A DNA stretch of 64,000 bases, from NCBI GenBank assembly GCA_038523965.1, contig JBCBIX010000004.1:4326-68325 (forward strand), given 5' to 3'. The notes below the pieces were generated by a model. That model did no database searches and had not been told where the DNA came from. It saw only the letters and a program-made list of their open reading frames with translations. Of this stretch, positions 39,592-49,192 are shown one piece after another. The translations under genes were made by a program, and so were the position numbers. The DNA is from JAJRXG01 sp038523965 (GTDB taxonomy: Bacteria; Bacteroidota; Bacteroidia; Chitinophagales; Saprospiraceae). Within the stretch, counting starts at the first letter, position 1, and each line of letters opens with the position of its first letter.

Positions 39592-42168
39592 CTATTTGCT
39601 GAATGCGAATTCGATCGTGAGAAATATGGTTCTGGGCATAATCGGAAACACCACAAAGCTACCATTCGGATTTTCATTGATGAATGCTTCGCTTGCTGCG
39701 TCGCTGTTACTACCAAATTGGTTAGGTCCAAAGAAATTCTGTAGCCCTGCCGTATTCAAGATATTACGACCTCTCACTCCTATGCTCCAGCGATCTGAGA
39801 GCGCATAACCCACATTCATATCTACGGTGCTGTACGACGGAAGTTGAAAAGCGTTGGAGAGGTTACCTTGACGTTGGCCAGTGTGGTTCCAGTGCAAATC
39901 GACATACCAGTCAGCCTCCTCATAGACTAAACCTATTCGACCAAGAATACCTGGATTGTGAGTAGGAGTATTGTCATCAAAGGATCGAATCTCATCGTCC
40001 TCAGTTGCTATAGATTCATTAGCATCATAGAGCGTGAACTCATCCAAGTTGGCATTTTGGAAAGTTCCCGAGGCGTTCAGGGAGAGGGACTTGGTGAGCC
40101 GTACTGAGGTGTTCACCTCTATACCGATGGAGGAGGCACTGTTCAGTTGGGTTGGACTGTAGAAGATCTGATTGGTACTCTCATCGAAGGCAAAGTTGGT
40201 GTAGGGTACATCATCGAGTTGGCTGTAGAACCCGATAATCTGGATACCATAGTCTCTTTGGTTGCTGACGAATCCTAACTCGGACTGCGTCACGGATTGA
40301 ATAGGTGCTGGTCCGTCTACTGGCTGATTAGCAAAGTTATCCATGTAGTAATTCAGCTCAGGAGCTTTGTTGCCAACCGAATGTCGAGCGAAGAGACTAT
40401 GATTCTGTCCCAGATCATAGCTTAGTCCAGCACTGTAGGACAAGTAGTCGTAACTAAAATCGATAGGATCAGTATCACCAGCGATGAGAGGTGCTGCATC
40501 ATACGATGTCAGTGGATTAACATCCAGTCCTCCCTCTATAGGATCCTGGGCACTGCGATCCTTACTCCCAGAGTGATTGATGCGTTCGTAGCGCAAGCCA
40601 ACATTCGCAGTAAGAGGAGTCGTCAGCTTAAGTGTGGCATCTGTGAAAACGGCAATTTGGCCGACTTCAATTGATGCTGCCTCGTAAAAAAGACCTCCAT
40701 AGTTGCTCACTCCAAATCGATCAGACAAGTCTCTGATAGGTTCACCTGGATTCTCTAATTGGACTCGAAGCGGTCGCGATTCATCTTCATATGTAGAGTA
40801 CAGGAAGCTGGCATTCGTGAAAACATCAACATCACTCAGAGCCGCAAATGATCCGACTGTAAGCTGAACATCATTCCAATCAGCACTCAATCGGAGCTCA
40901 TTCATCCATTCGTCTATGGAGTCATCTTTTTTCCAAGCTCCAGACGCCATGATTGCATCATTTGGAAGAGTGCCTTGTGTATAGCTGAATCCCGGTGGCA
41001 AGCCCTGGAAGACTCCAAAGGCTTCGTTATTATCTACTATGGCGAGTTGTTGGTTAGAGACTACATCTGTGAAGGTCACCAGACCTGATGGAAATGGATC
41101 GCCACTGATAAAATAGGTCAAGAAGTTCTCTAAGCCGAGTGGTTGGCCACCGATCACCGTCTGCCAATCGACGTCCTTATCTGAATATTTGAGTCTGTTT
41201 GTCAGCCGCCATGCTCCTACGGCCAGATCGACATTAAGTTGTGCCGATAACTCTTGAGTTTTGATTCCATTTTGGGGATTGTAGGTGTAGAGACCTCCCA
41301 GATTATGATCTCGGTCGTCCCAGCCAGGGGAGAGAAGTGTGCTCTGCTGAAACGAAAAACCTTCAAGAGGTTGAGGATTGTCCCAATCTGTAGCTGGCAC
41401 TCCAGTGTAGCGGTTGACTTTGTCATCGAGGAATTTGATTTTCAGATCGACGATTCCTGAGGGTATAGTATTGTACAATCCCAGCTTGAGTTGTCCACCG
41501 TTGTTCATGCTTTGGTTGACTTGTCGCGCTCCATCGTCATACCTATAGAGGTAGGAGAAGTCATATCCCCAATTCGAGCTGGAGATAGGACCTCCACTAT
41601 ATCCTTCGATACGTCCCTGTGGTCGACCTCCATCGTAGAGTCCGAGGGTTAGACGGTCTTGACTTTGGTAATTCTGCGTGGGACGCTTCGATACGAAGTT
41701 GATGACTCCGCCTGGGCTATTAGGTGCGATGATGGCAGACTTACCACCTTTGATAACCTCTGTCTTCTCATGACTGACATCAGGACGCAGAAAAAAATCA
41801 GGTGAGAACTGCTGGAATTGCACAGCGCTAATCGGTAGTCCATCTTCTTGCAGCGACATGTAGTACCATCCGATGTCATCCTCTGCACTTAGGGAAACTC
41901 CCCGTGTATAAACTCGTCCAAAGACTTCTCCAGTGGACGCGTCAGCAAAGAATCCATTGATCTGGCGCATGACATCTGAGGCTCCAGCAATACTATAATC
42001 TGCTGGTCTCTGTAGTATACTCGCGGACCCGAGGTGTTCTCTGACCTCGCGATTTGCAAAGTCACTGATCACCACTTCTGACAGCAGTAGTGGGTCCTGG
42101 ATCGAGTCTATTTGTGCTTGGATACTTACTGAGATGGTCGCCAGAAAGGAGAATAGAAGATGCCTCAT
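39592..42168 (-). CDS. TonB-dependent outer membrane receptor
   Basis: An 858-aa receptor from the Met at 42168, which opens signal peptide MRHLLFSFLATISVSIQAQ. Residues 20-180 are the plug (SEVVISDFANREVREHLG, SDVMRQINGFFAD, EVIKGGKSAIIAPNSPGGVINF). The barrel follows and ends on the aromatic strand TIFLTIEFAFSK. It lacks the N-terminal carboxypeptidase-like domain of SusC receptors and has no SusD partner, so it more likely takes up iron complexes or cofactors than glycans. The anchored protein at 38839 follows 6 bp downstream. Confidence 0.88.
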   Translation of the reverse strand: MRHLLFSFLATISVSIQAQIDSIQDPLLLSEVVISDFANREVREHLGSASILQRPADYSIAGASDVMRQINGFFADASTGEVFGRVYTRGVSLSAEDDIGWYYMSLQEDGLPISAVQFQQFSPDFFLRPDVSHEKTEVIKGGKSAIIAPNSPGGVINFVSKRPTQNYQSQDRLTLGLYDGGRPQGRIEGYSGGPISSSNWGYDFSYLYRYDDGARQVNQSMNNGGQLKLGLYNTIPSGIVDLKIKFLDDKVNRYTGVPATDWDNPQPLEGFSFQQSTLLSPGWDDRDHNLGGLYTYNPQNGIKTQELSAQLNVDLAVGAWRLTNRLKYSDKDVDWQTVIGGQPLGLENFLTYFISGDPFPSGLVTFTDVVSNQQLAIVDNNEAFGVFQGLPPGFSYTQGTLPNDAIMASGAWKKDDSIDEWMNELRLSADWNDVQLTVGSFAALSDVDVFTNASFLYSTYEDESRPLRVQLENPGEPIRDLSDRFGVSNYGGLFYEAASIEVGQIAVFTDATLKLTTPLTANVGLRYERINHSGSKDRSAQDPIEGGLDVNPLTSYDAAPLIAGDTDPIDFSYDYLSYSAGLSYDLGQNHSLFARHSVGNKAPELNYYMDNFANQPVDGPAPIQSVTQSELGFVSNQRDYGIQIIGFYSQLDDVPYTNFAFDESTNQIFYSPTQLNSASSIGIEVNTSVRLTKSLSLNASGTFQNANLDEFTLYDANESIATEDDEIRSFDDNTPTHNPGILGRIGLVYEEADWYVDLHWNHTGQRQGNLSNAFQLPSYSTVDMNVGYALSDRWSIGVRGRNILNTAGLQNFFGPNQFGSNSDAASEAFINENPNGSFVVFPIMPRTIFLTIEFAFSK

Positions 42169-42260
42169 TCTTGGTTTTTTTTGAGATACGTACCAAAGCA
42201 TGGTCAAGGTAATTTGTTCTACACCCTAAGCATATCTTTGACGTCTGAAGAGCATGACAT

Positions 42261-43694
42261 ATGAGACGTAGTCGGATCAAACAACTTCTGAAAACTGCTG
42301 ACATTGGAGCCGAAGTAAAAGTCTGTGGGTGGGTACGCACATTCAGAAATAACCAATTCATCGCCCTCAATGATGGCAGTACCATCAAGACGATCCAATG
42401 TGTGGTGGATTACGAGAATACCGATGCTGAGTTGCTAAAATCCATTACCACGGGTGCCGCAGTAGAGGTCGCAGGAACCGTAGTCGAATCACAAGGGCGA
42501 GGACAATCGATCGAGATCAAGGCTGTTTCTGTGACTGTCCTCGGAGCGGCCGATCCTGAACGCTATCCCCTTCAGCCGAAGAGACATAGTCTGGAGTTCC
42601 TTCGTGAGATCGCTCATTTGAGATTTCGGACCAATACATTCGGAGCGGTCTTCCGCATTCGACATGCTACTGCCTATGCGATCCATCAGTTTTTTAATGA
42701 TCGCGGTTTCGTCTATCTCCATTCTCCGATTATTACTGGATCAGATGCTGAAGGCGCGGGCGAGATGTTTCAGGTTACTGCGATGGATTTAGACAATCCT
42801 CCACGCACGGAAGATGGAAAGATTGACTTCAAAAAGGATTTTTTCGGCACCCCGACCAATCTCACTGTATCCGGGCAGTTAGAGGCTGAACTTGGGGCAC
42901 TTGCACTGAGTGATGTTTACACTTTTGGACCTACGTTCAGAGCGGAAAACAGTAACACCTCTCGCCATTTGGCTGAATTTTGGATGATCGAGCCTGAGAT
43001 AGCCTTTGCGGACATCCATGATGACATGGACTTGGCGGAGGACCTTCTGAAGTATGTCATCGCATATGTGATGGAGCACTGTGATGCTGATCTGGAGTTC
43101 TTAGAGCAACGACTCATCAATGAGGAGAAAAACAAACCACAGAACGAAAGGTCAGAATACCCGCTGCGCGAAAAACTTCAGTTCTGCTTAGACAATGACT
43201 ACGAGCGTCTGACCTACACTGAGGCCATTGATATCTTGATGAGGTCCAAACCCAACAAAAAGAAGAAATTCCAATTCGTCATCGAGGAGTGGGGGGCTGA
43301 TCTTCAGTCAGAACATGAACGATATCTGGTTGAGAAACACTTCAAGAAACCAGTTATTCTAACCGCCTATCCAAAAGAGATAAAGGCATTCTACATGCGA
43401 GTCAACGACGATGATAAAACTGTTGCGGCCATGGATATCCTTTTCCCAGGCATAGGGGAGATCGTCGGTGGATCACAGCGCGAAGAGAGAATTGATATTC
43501 TGCGCCAGCGTATGGTGGACTTTGATATTCATGAGTCAGAGATGGATTGGTTCTTGGACACACGGCGGTTTGGGACCTGTCCTCATGCGGGCTTTGGTCT
43601 CGGTTTTGAGCGATTAGTCATGTTCGTTACAGGTATGACTAATATCAGAGATGTTATTCCGTTTCCACGATTTCCGGGCAGTGCTGCGTTCTGA
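42261..43694 (+). CDS. asnS: Asparaginyl-tRNA synthetase
   Basis: AsnRS (477 aa) charges tRNA-Asn. The N-terminal OB-fold anticodon domain (VKVCGWVRTFRNNQFIALND) is followed by the class II core: motif 1 GFVYLHSPIIT, motif 2 FRAENSNTSRHLAEFWMIEPE and motif 3 GFGLGFERLVMFVTG. Asn rather than Asp specificity fits the overall sequence, including HSLEFLREIAHLRFRTNTFG. A TATCTTTG box at 42233-42240 could be the -7 promoter element, though the -33 spacing is short. Confidence 0.95.
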   Translation: MRRSRIKQLLKTADIGAEVKVCGWVRTFRNNQFIALNDGSTIKTIQCVVDYENTDAELLKSITTGAAVEVAGTVVESQGRGQSIEIKAVSVTVLGAADPERYPLQPKRHSLEFLREIAHLRFRTNTFGAVFRIRHATAYAIHQFFNDRGFVYLHSPIITGSDAEGAGEMFQVTAMDLDNPPRTEDGKIDFKKDFFGTPTNLTVSGQLEAELGALALSDVYTFGPTFRAENSNTSRHLAEFWMIEPEIAFADIHDDMDLAEDLLKYVIAYVMEHCDADLEFLEQRLINEEKNKPQNERSEYPLREKLQFCLDNDYERLTYTEAIDILMRSKPNKKKKFQFVIEEWGADLQSEHERYLVEKHFKKPVILTAYPKEIKAFYMRVNDDDKTVAAMDILFPGIGEIVGGSQREERIDILRQRMVDFDIHESEMDWFLDTRRFGTCPHAGFGLGFERLVMFVTGMTNIRDVIPFPRFPGSAAF

Positions 43695-43720
43695 TTGTAG
43701 TGCTTTTCATTGCTACAACT

Positions 43721-44359
43721 ATGCTCCGCCAGACATACACACTTTTGATAGTGATCGGTAGTCTGAGCGCTTTGATATCGTCATGCCAATCTCGTTATAT
43801 CGATAGGGAGATACGTAACTCCGATGGTGAGTTGAGTCAGATCCTGCGGATGGATAGAGACAGTGTTCTTCAGGGTGAGAGCGTTACTTTCTTTGAAAAT
43901 GGAGAAGACGTCTTTGAACGAGCCACCTATGTTGACGGAGAGCTGAATGGAGTCAGGAAGCTCTACTATTCCAATGGAACCGTCGAAATTCAAGAGTACT
44001 ATGAGGATGGGATACTAATCGATACGCTCTATACCTATCACCAAAATGGACAAGTGCGCACCAAGCTTAACTATCAGAAAGGCACAATCACCGGAATAGG
44101 CCTGAAGTATGACAATTCTGGAAGGCTACTGGAACGTGTCACCTTCGCCAATGATTCGGAGAACGGTCCATTCGAAGAGTACCACCCTAATGGGCAGCTA
44201 CACTGGCAAGGATATTACCAAGATGGTCCCAATGAGGTTGGAGAGCTACGCGAATATGACACAGAAGGCATGCTCATCAAGATCATGTCATGCGACAGTC
44301 TGTCCACCTGTAGAACTATCTGGACAATTGAAGACAACCTGGCCGATGAGAACGGTTAG
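43721..44359 (+). CDS. Lipoprotein with MORN_2-type repeats
   Basis: A 212-aa lipoprotein from the Met at 43721 (TLLIVIGSLSALISSC, lipobox Cys about residue 23). The body repeats the MORN variant pattern: GVRKLYYSNGTVEIQEYYED, DTLYTYHQNGQVRTKLNYQ, NGPFEEYHPNGQLHWQGYYQ and a last REYDTEGML. Such repeats form beta-hairpins for protein contacts. The porQ gene starts 14 bp before its stop. The two are therefore coupled, and it could be an accessory to the T9SS; this is inference. Confidence 0.78.
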   Translation: MLRQTYTLLIVIGSLSALISSCQSRYIDREIRNSDGELSQILRMDRDSVLQGESVTFFENGEDVFERATYVDGELNGVRKLYYSNGTVEIQEYYEDGILIDTLYTYHQNGQVRTKLNYQKGTITGIGLKYDNSGRLLERVTFANDSENGPFEEYHPNGQLHWQGYYQDGPNEVGELREYDTEGMLIKIMSCDSLSTCRTIWTIEDNLADENG

Positions 44360-45392
44360 TCTTCTCTTGCTGTCCTTCTTAATCACTCAAGCAGTGAGGG
44401 GTCAGATAGGGGGCTTAGCGACATACCAATTTTTGAACTTAAGTCCATCGGCACGGGTCACCGCACTGGGAGAACATACGATCAACATCAGAGATCGCGA
44501 CGTTACCTTGGGATTACTTAATCCAGCTTTGCTTTCGGATACAATTCATCAGATGGCCTCTGTCAATCATAATCTACATGTCAGTGACATAGGCTACGGC
44601 TACATCGCGTATGGCCATCATCTTCCCCAGCTTGGGGTCTCAGCCAGTGCAGGTATTCAGTATGTGAACTACGGGTCTTTCATTAGGGCAGATGACTTTG
44701 GAAATCGGCAGGGTGAGTTTGATGCTGGGGAAGTTGCGGTTGTATTTGGCGCCTCCAGACAGATGGACTCAAGACTATCTCTCGGTGCCAATATTAAGCT
44801 CATTAGTTCCTCGCTCCAGGAGGCCAGTTCACTCGGTGCCGCGCTCGATATTGGTATGTATTATCAGATGGATAGTACTGGAGCAAACGTCTCGGTAGTC
44901 CTTCGAAATATGGGTGGTCAACTTACTGCCTCCGGCATCCAAAAGGATCCTCTACCATTCGATCTTATGATTGGATTCTCTAAACGTCTGAAGTATCTAC
45001 CCTTCCGATGGATGATGACGATCCACGATCTCCAGCAGTGGGATCTTCGCTTTGACAGCGGATTAAACCAGAATGCATCTTTTATAGGTCAGGAGGATCG
45101 AGAAGAGACCTCATTTAGCCAAGGTGTAGATAATCTACTGAGGCACTTTGCCTTCGGTGGAGAGTTATTAATCGGGCCAAGAGAGGGTTTCGCTCTACGA
45201 TTCGGCTATGATCATCAGCGCAATCGAGAGCTTCGGGTGGCTGGATTTAGAAGTCTAAGTGGTTTTTCTTTTGGAGTCGGGATTAAGGTCAAACGATTTC
45301 AGTTTGACTATGGCATCGGCGGATACCACCTCGGGGGAGGAGCCAACCACCTTAGCCTACGTATTGACCTGGCGCGATCGAGACCGTATTAA
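44346..45392 (+). CDS. porQ: Type IX secretion system protein PorQ
   Basis: A 348-aa outer membrane protein. The signal peptide MRTVSLLLLSFLITQAVRG is followed by TYQFLNLSPSARVTALGEHT, the family-typical start of PorV/PorQ-like barrels. The rest is alternating strands and ends GGGANHLSLRIDLARSRPY. PorQ works with PorU/PorV/PorZ to attach cargo carrying a C-terminal sorting domain, such as the giant protein at 939. I chose the Met at 44346 because the longer open frame upstream lies inside the MORN gene and lacks a signal peptide. Confidence 0.85.
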   Translation: MRTVSLLLLSFLITQAVRGQIGGLATYQFLNLSPSARVTALGEHTINIRDRDVTLGLLNPALLSDTIHQMASVNHNLHVSDIGYGYIAYGHHLPQLGVSASAGIQYVNYGSFIRADDFGNRQGEFDAGEVAVVFGASRQMDSRLSLGANIKLISSSLQEASSLGAALDIGMYYQMDSTGANVSVVLRNMGGQLTASGIQKDPLPFDLMIGFSKRLKYLPFRWMMTIHDLQQWDLRFDSGLNQNASFIGQEDREETSFSQGVDNLLRHFAFGGELLIGPREGFALRFGYDHQRNRELRVAGFRSLSGFSFGVGIKVKRFQFDYGIGGYHLGGGANHLSLRIDLARSRPY

Positions 45393-45877
45393 TTCACGAT
45401 CTTATCTGCACAGCTTGAGCTGGCAAAGGCGTCTGGCTTCGCTTTGAATACGAATCCCATACCTAAGATGTAGCCCATAGCTTCCTTAAGCGCTGTGTTC
45501 GACTTGAAGTGGGGATCCGTATTAATATCCGCATGTACTTCGAGTTCCACCTTGTGCTTGTCGAGCAGATCGCACAAGCTGTAGGCGACTTCTACACTCA
45601 TTGCCACCTCCGTGATCATACGTTCTTTGATACCCATGCGGTTGTCCATACGAGAGTTGTGAATGAACATGAATCCACCTTTCTTCTCACGCAAGAACAC
45701 GATCACTGTTGCGAACTCTACGATTTTACCTTTTACCTGTGAATCAGAACCGATGCATAGCTTGAGTCGATGACCGGCCTCCTTCTCGCGAAGAATAGCG
45801 TTTTCTACAGAGGTAATAAGAGAGCCATCGATCTTGGTCCCATCGAGGCGTCTCCATTTTCTGGCTGTTGTTTCCAT
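45389..45877 (-). CDS. DUF458/YkuK-like RNase H-fold protein
   Basis: A 162-aa protein from the Met at 45877 (METTARKWRRLDGTKIDGSL). It contains the DUF458 features HRLKLCIGSDSQVKGKIVEFATV, with an acidic Asp at the first RNase H-fold strand, and VELEVHADINTDPHFKSN near the end. DUF458 proteins adopt an RNase H-like fold but their substrate is unknown. The 3' end overlaps porQ's stop by 4 bp. A perfect palindrome lies upstream at 45983-46003. Confidence 0.72.
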   Translation of the reverse strand: METTARKWRRLDGTKIDGSLITSVENAILREKEAGHRLKLCIGSDSQVKGKIVEFATVIVFLREKKGGFMFIHNSRMDNRMGIKERMITEVAMSVEVAYSLCDLLDKHKVELEVHADINTDPHFKSNTALKEAMGYILGMGFVFKAKPDAFASSSCADKIVN

Positions 45878-45982
45878 CGTTAAGATGATTTGGTGATGAT
45901 ACCTCAAGTCGGTTGATCGTAGGACAATGCCATTGACCTTCCGTCAAATTAGGTACAAAACGAAGCCTCGACGATCGATGTG

Positions 45983-46003
45983 GTGTTAATTGTTGATTAA
46001 CAC
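45983..46003. promoter_or_regulatory. Perfect palindrome between nadB and the DUF458 gene
   Basis: GTGTTAAT-TGTTG-ATTAACAC has 8-bp arms. It lies 13 bp after the nadB stop and about 105 bp before the DUF458 start, both on the minus strand. There is no T run, so an operator is a better guess than a terminator. No known factor is assigned. Confidence 0.3.
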
Positions 46004-46015
46004 TGCGACTCAGCG

Positions 46016-47635
46016 TTACATTAAGGTTAGCTCCTGATACTCGAAAGCCGTGGGATAGTCTGTATTGAAATGTAGCCCTCGACTTTCGCGCCTCATCGAA
46101 GCTCCTCGAGTGACGAGATAGGCGATGGTGATAAGATTTCGCAGTTCGCAGAGTTGTGGGGAGATTACTGTCTCTGCATATAGGCGCTCTGTCTCTTCAT
46201 AAAGCAAGAACAAACGATCCATGGCACGCTTCAGCCGCACGTTAGTACGTACGATACCCACGTAGTAGCTCATGATCTCACGTAATTCTTTGGAGCTCTG
46301 GGTCATCAGGACCATCTCCTTGGGATGAGTAGTGCCTTCGGCGTCCCAGTCAGGAATACTATCGACAATATTGTAATGATCGATATGTGCAGCGATATCA
46401 TGGGCTACTCGATCGCCATATACCAGTCCTTCTAAGAGTGAATTGGAAGCCAGTCGATTAGCGCCATGAAGTCCGGAGCAGGTACACTCACCAGCTGAGT
46501 AAAGGCCGCTGATTGATGTTCGACCATGCTGATCTACATAGATGCCTCCACACACATAATGACATGCTGGAACTACTGGTATCATATTGACAAATGCATC
46601 GATGCCTACACTCTTGCACTTCTCGTAGATATTAGGAAAGTGCTCCAGAAACTCTTCTTGGTTGAGATGTCTACAGTCGAGTGACATATGATCGCTACCA
46701 GAGATCTTCATCTCGTTATCGATGGCACGGGCCACTATGTCTCGAGGCGCAAGCGAGCCCCGCTTGTCATAACGATGCATGAACTCATCCCCCTCAGGAG
46801 TTTTGAGAATGGCGCCCAACCCTCGTACTGCCTCTGATATCAGGAAGTCTGGACTCTCTCCCGTCGTTTGGTAGAGCGCCGTAGGATGGAACTGAACGAA
46901 CTCCATGTTAGCCACTCTTCCTTTAGCACGATAAACCATCGCAATACCATCACCGGTGGCGATAACAGGGTTCGTCGTATTGCGATAGATCTGTCCGGCG
47001 CCTCCCGTACACATGACAGTCATCTTCGCCAGTATGGTGTCTATCTCCTGCGTTTCCTTGTTAAAAACATACGCTCCATAACATTCAATATCAGGAGTCA
47101 GGCGAGTCACGTTGTGCCCCAGATGGTGCTGGGTCAGAATGTCCAGCGCAAAATAGTATTCCAGAATGTTGATGTTCTCATGCTTCTTGGCAGTCTCATT
47201 TAGAGTACGTTGGACTTCCCAGCCTGTGATGTCCTTATAATGCAGGATTCGATTTTCGCTGTGTCCTCCTTCACGTCCTAAGTTGTATTCACCGTCATCT
47301 TCTTTGTCAAAACGTGCACCCCAGGTGATTAACTCCTGAACTCGTTCGTGACCCTCTTCGATAACCATCCTTACCACATCGGGGTCACATAGGCCGTCTC
47401 CTGCATCCAATGTGTCGGCAATGTGCTTGTCATATCCATCTACACTAAAATCCCAAACAGATGCGATCCCCCCCTGTGCCCAGCTTGTGTTTGATTCCGT
47501 TGTATTCGTTTTCGATAGAACAGTAATCTGTAGTTCTGGGCGGTGCGTGGCCAACTTGATGGCAGTCGATAGTCCGGCTACTCCAGCTCCGATGATGAGG
47601 ACATCCGTCTTGATGTTGTGATTCTGGTTTGACAT
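46016..47635 (-). CDS. nadB: L-aspartate oxidase
   Basis: NadB (539 aa) oxidises L-aspartate to iminoaspartate, the first step of de novo NAD synthesis. The FAD-binding motif VLIIGAGVAGLSTAIKLA starts the protein. TNTTESNTSWAQGGIASVWD and HPTALYQTTGESPDFLISEAVRG are family hallmarks, and SGLYSAGECTCSGLHGANRLASNSLLEGLV closes the flavin fold. The C-terminal helices (ELREIMSYYVGIVR) are also typical. nadA and nadC are not in the window. Confidence 0.94.
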   Translation of the reverse strand: MSNQNHNIKTDVLIIGAGVAGLSTAIKLATHRPELQITVLSKTNTTESNTSWAQGGIASVWDFSVDGYDKHIADTLDAGDGLCDPDVVRMVIEEGHERVQELITWGARFDKEDDGEYNLGREGGHSENRILHYKDITGWEVQRTLNETAKKHENINILEYYFALDILTQHHLGHNVTRLTPDIECYGAYVFNKETQEIDTILAKMTVMCTGGAGQIYRNTTNPVIATGDGIAMVYRAKGRVANMEFVQFHPTALYQTTGESPDFLISEAVRGLGAILKTPEGDEFMHRYDKRGSLAPRDIVARAIDNEMKISGSDHMSLDCRHLNQEEFLEHFPNIYEKCKSVGIDAFVNMIPVVPACHYVCGGIYVDQHGRTSISGLYSAGECTCSGLHGANRLASNSLLEGLVYGDRVAHDIAAHIDHYNIVDSIPDWDAEGTTHPKEMVLMTQSSKELREIMSYYVGIVRTNVRLKRAMDRLFLLYEETERLYAETVISPQLCELRNLITIAYLVTRGASMRRESRGLHFNTDYPTAFEYQELTLM

Positions 47636-47755
47636 GTCAGTTAGGTTTATCCTTATGTGTCGTTAGGGAAGGTAAGAACATTCAATACGGGCGGATGCTC
47701 GTGAAAAGGTGGCTTTTTTTGGAAGCGGCCAGATTAAGTGGATCTCACAATTCTG

Positions 47756-49096
47756 TCAGCGAACATTCTTATCCACCCAAAAGGGAATCCATCTGATGCG
47801 AAAAATCCCCTTCACAGATGATCCCATATCCTGGCGTCTGAGATCCAAGGTATGTCTTCCATGATCCAGGGCAGATATGTCGACCACCGTAAACCAACCT
47901 TCTTGGTCGGTGATCGGATGATTACGATACATCCAGAACATGGAGTCTTGGGCTTCTCCATCGATGATGACTTGAAACACTCTGTCGAGGATATATGTCA
48001 GTTTTTCTCTTTGCTCAGTAAGCACGGTGCCGACCTGATTGGAAGTATCTACAATCGATGAGTAGTCCTTGGCGATCTTTAATGAGTCACGATAGAAGTT
48101 GATGATGCGATCGTGATACTCATCGTAGGCGATAAAGATCGGGAGTTGTCCACCGCGAATGACTTCGGAAGGTATACTCGCATCTCCGATGATGTCATGA
48201 GGTCGGAGGTGTTCATCATATTCGTCATTATCCATGCGGTAGTCTGCAGCAGCGATCATCCGATTGTCCCGTGCGTCAAATGGTCTTATCGGCATTGACA
48301 TTGACGTCCCCTGGATGTCATTCATAGATAGTAGGATGCTGAGCAGGAGATAGATGAAGACAACAGTGTAGATCTTCCACTTCGAGATGTTACTACTGAT
48401 CACTCGCCACTCGCGCCTGAACAAAAAGGAAAGATTCACGATCGACAGGACCCGAATGAGATGGAACAACCAGGAACGTTCCAACCTGAGTTTTCTGAAC
48501 AGAAATGATTCTAAGAGTCCGAATGAAATCAGCAGTGATAGAGCAAAAAAACCGTAGTACACCACCTGTATGAATGTCTCATCAAGTGGAATCAATAAGT
48601 CCTGGATTAAAAAACTGATGAACAGTACCATCAGAACTGCGCCAAAAAAAAGAACAGATAAAAGGATCGAAAGCGAATACGATAGGCTCGCCCAAGACTC
48701 TAATTGGATGATTTTAGATAAGGTATTATTCTCAGTGGAGAGCTTGTCTCGATAAAATTCCGTGAACTCAGGAGATGAGTCCTCAATGTCAGTTGGAAAA
48801 CTAAAGTGAACGCCGATATAGGCTAACCATATCGCTCGTAGAAAGAGGTTAACGCCAAATCCGATCAGCAAGGCTTTGCTAACCAGGAAGGCCGACATGA
48901 AAAAGATGAAGTGCGCATCATTCAGCTCGCTTGTGATGATGGTCTTAAGGAGATGCTCATTGATATTCTCTGGCAGACTAAACAGGGTATAGAGTAATCC
49001 ACCACTAATGAGTACTTCGATCTGCCAGCTGTTTTGCTCGATGGTCTCGAGCCATGCGGGAGTGTCTTGTGATTGACCATTTACCATCTGCTCCAA
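47756..49096 (-). CDS. Uncharacterised multi-pass membrane protein
   Basis: A 446-aa protein with about five hydrophobic helices in its first 270 residues, for example FIFFMSAFLVSKALLIGFGV, LSYSLSILLSVLFFGAVLMV and YTVVFIYLLLSILLSMND. A soluble C-terminal region of about 170 residues follows (PIFIAYDEYHDRIINFYRDS). The helical topology and the final strand-rich segment (GWFTVVDISALDHGRHTLDL) do not match a family I know. The S74 gene's terminator (49123-49154) lies between it and that gene, so the two are probably separate units. Confidence 0.68.
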   Translation of the reverse strand: MEQMVNGQSQDTPAWLETIEQNSWQIEVLISGGLLYTLFSLPENINEHLLKTIITSELNDAHFIFFMSAFLVSKALLIGFGVNLFLRAIWLAYIGVHFSFPTDIEDSSPEFTEFYRDKLSTENNTLSKIIQLESWASLSYSLSILLSVLFFGAVLMVLFISFLIQDLLIPLDETFIQVVYYGFFALSLLISFGLLESFLFRKLRLERSWLFHLIRVLSIVNLSFLFRREWRVISSNISKWKIYTVVFIYLLLSILLSMNDIQGTSMSMPIRPFDARDNRMIAAADYRMDNDEYDEHLRPHDIIGDASIPSEVIRGGQLPIFIAYDEYHDRIINFYRDSLKIAKDYSSIVDTSNQVGTVLTEQREKLTYILDRVFQVIIDGEAQDSMFWMYRNHPITDQEGWFTVVDISALDHGRHTLDLRRQDMGSSVKGIFRIRWIPFWVDKNVR

Positions 49097-49122
49097 ATTA
49101 TCGATCTCCGTCGCGCTAACAC

Positions 49123-49154
49123 AAAAAAAGCCCTCCTGACTGAAAGGAGGGCTT
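49123..49154 (-). terminator. Intrinsic terminator of the S74 surface protein gene
   Basis: On the minus strand AGCCCTCCTT (49154-49145) pairs with AGGAGGGCTT (49137-49128) with one mismatch next to the loop, and a U tail follows from the A run at 49123-49129. It lies just downstream of the stop at 49193. Confidence 0.8.
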
Positions 49155-49192
49155 CTGATGGTTCATGTCTCTTGCTTGAGAGGGGTCGAAAA

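Noticed and set aside
44109..44345. Long N-terminal extension of PorQ
   Set aside because: It overlaps the MORN lipoprotein gene; the signal peptide begins at 44346.
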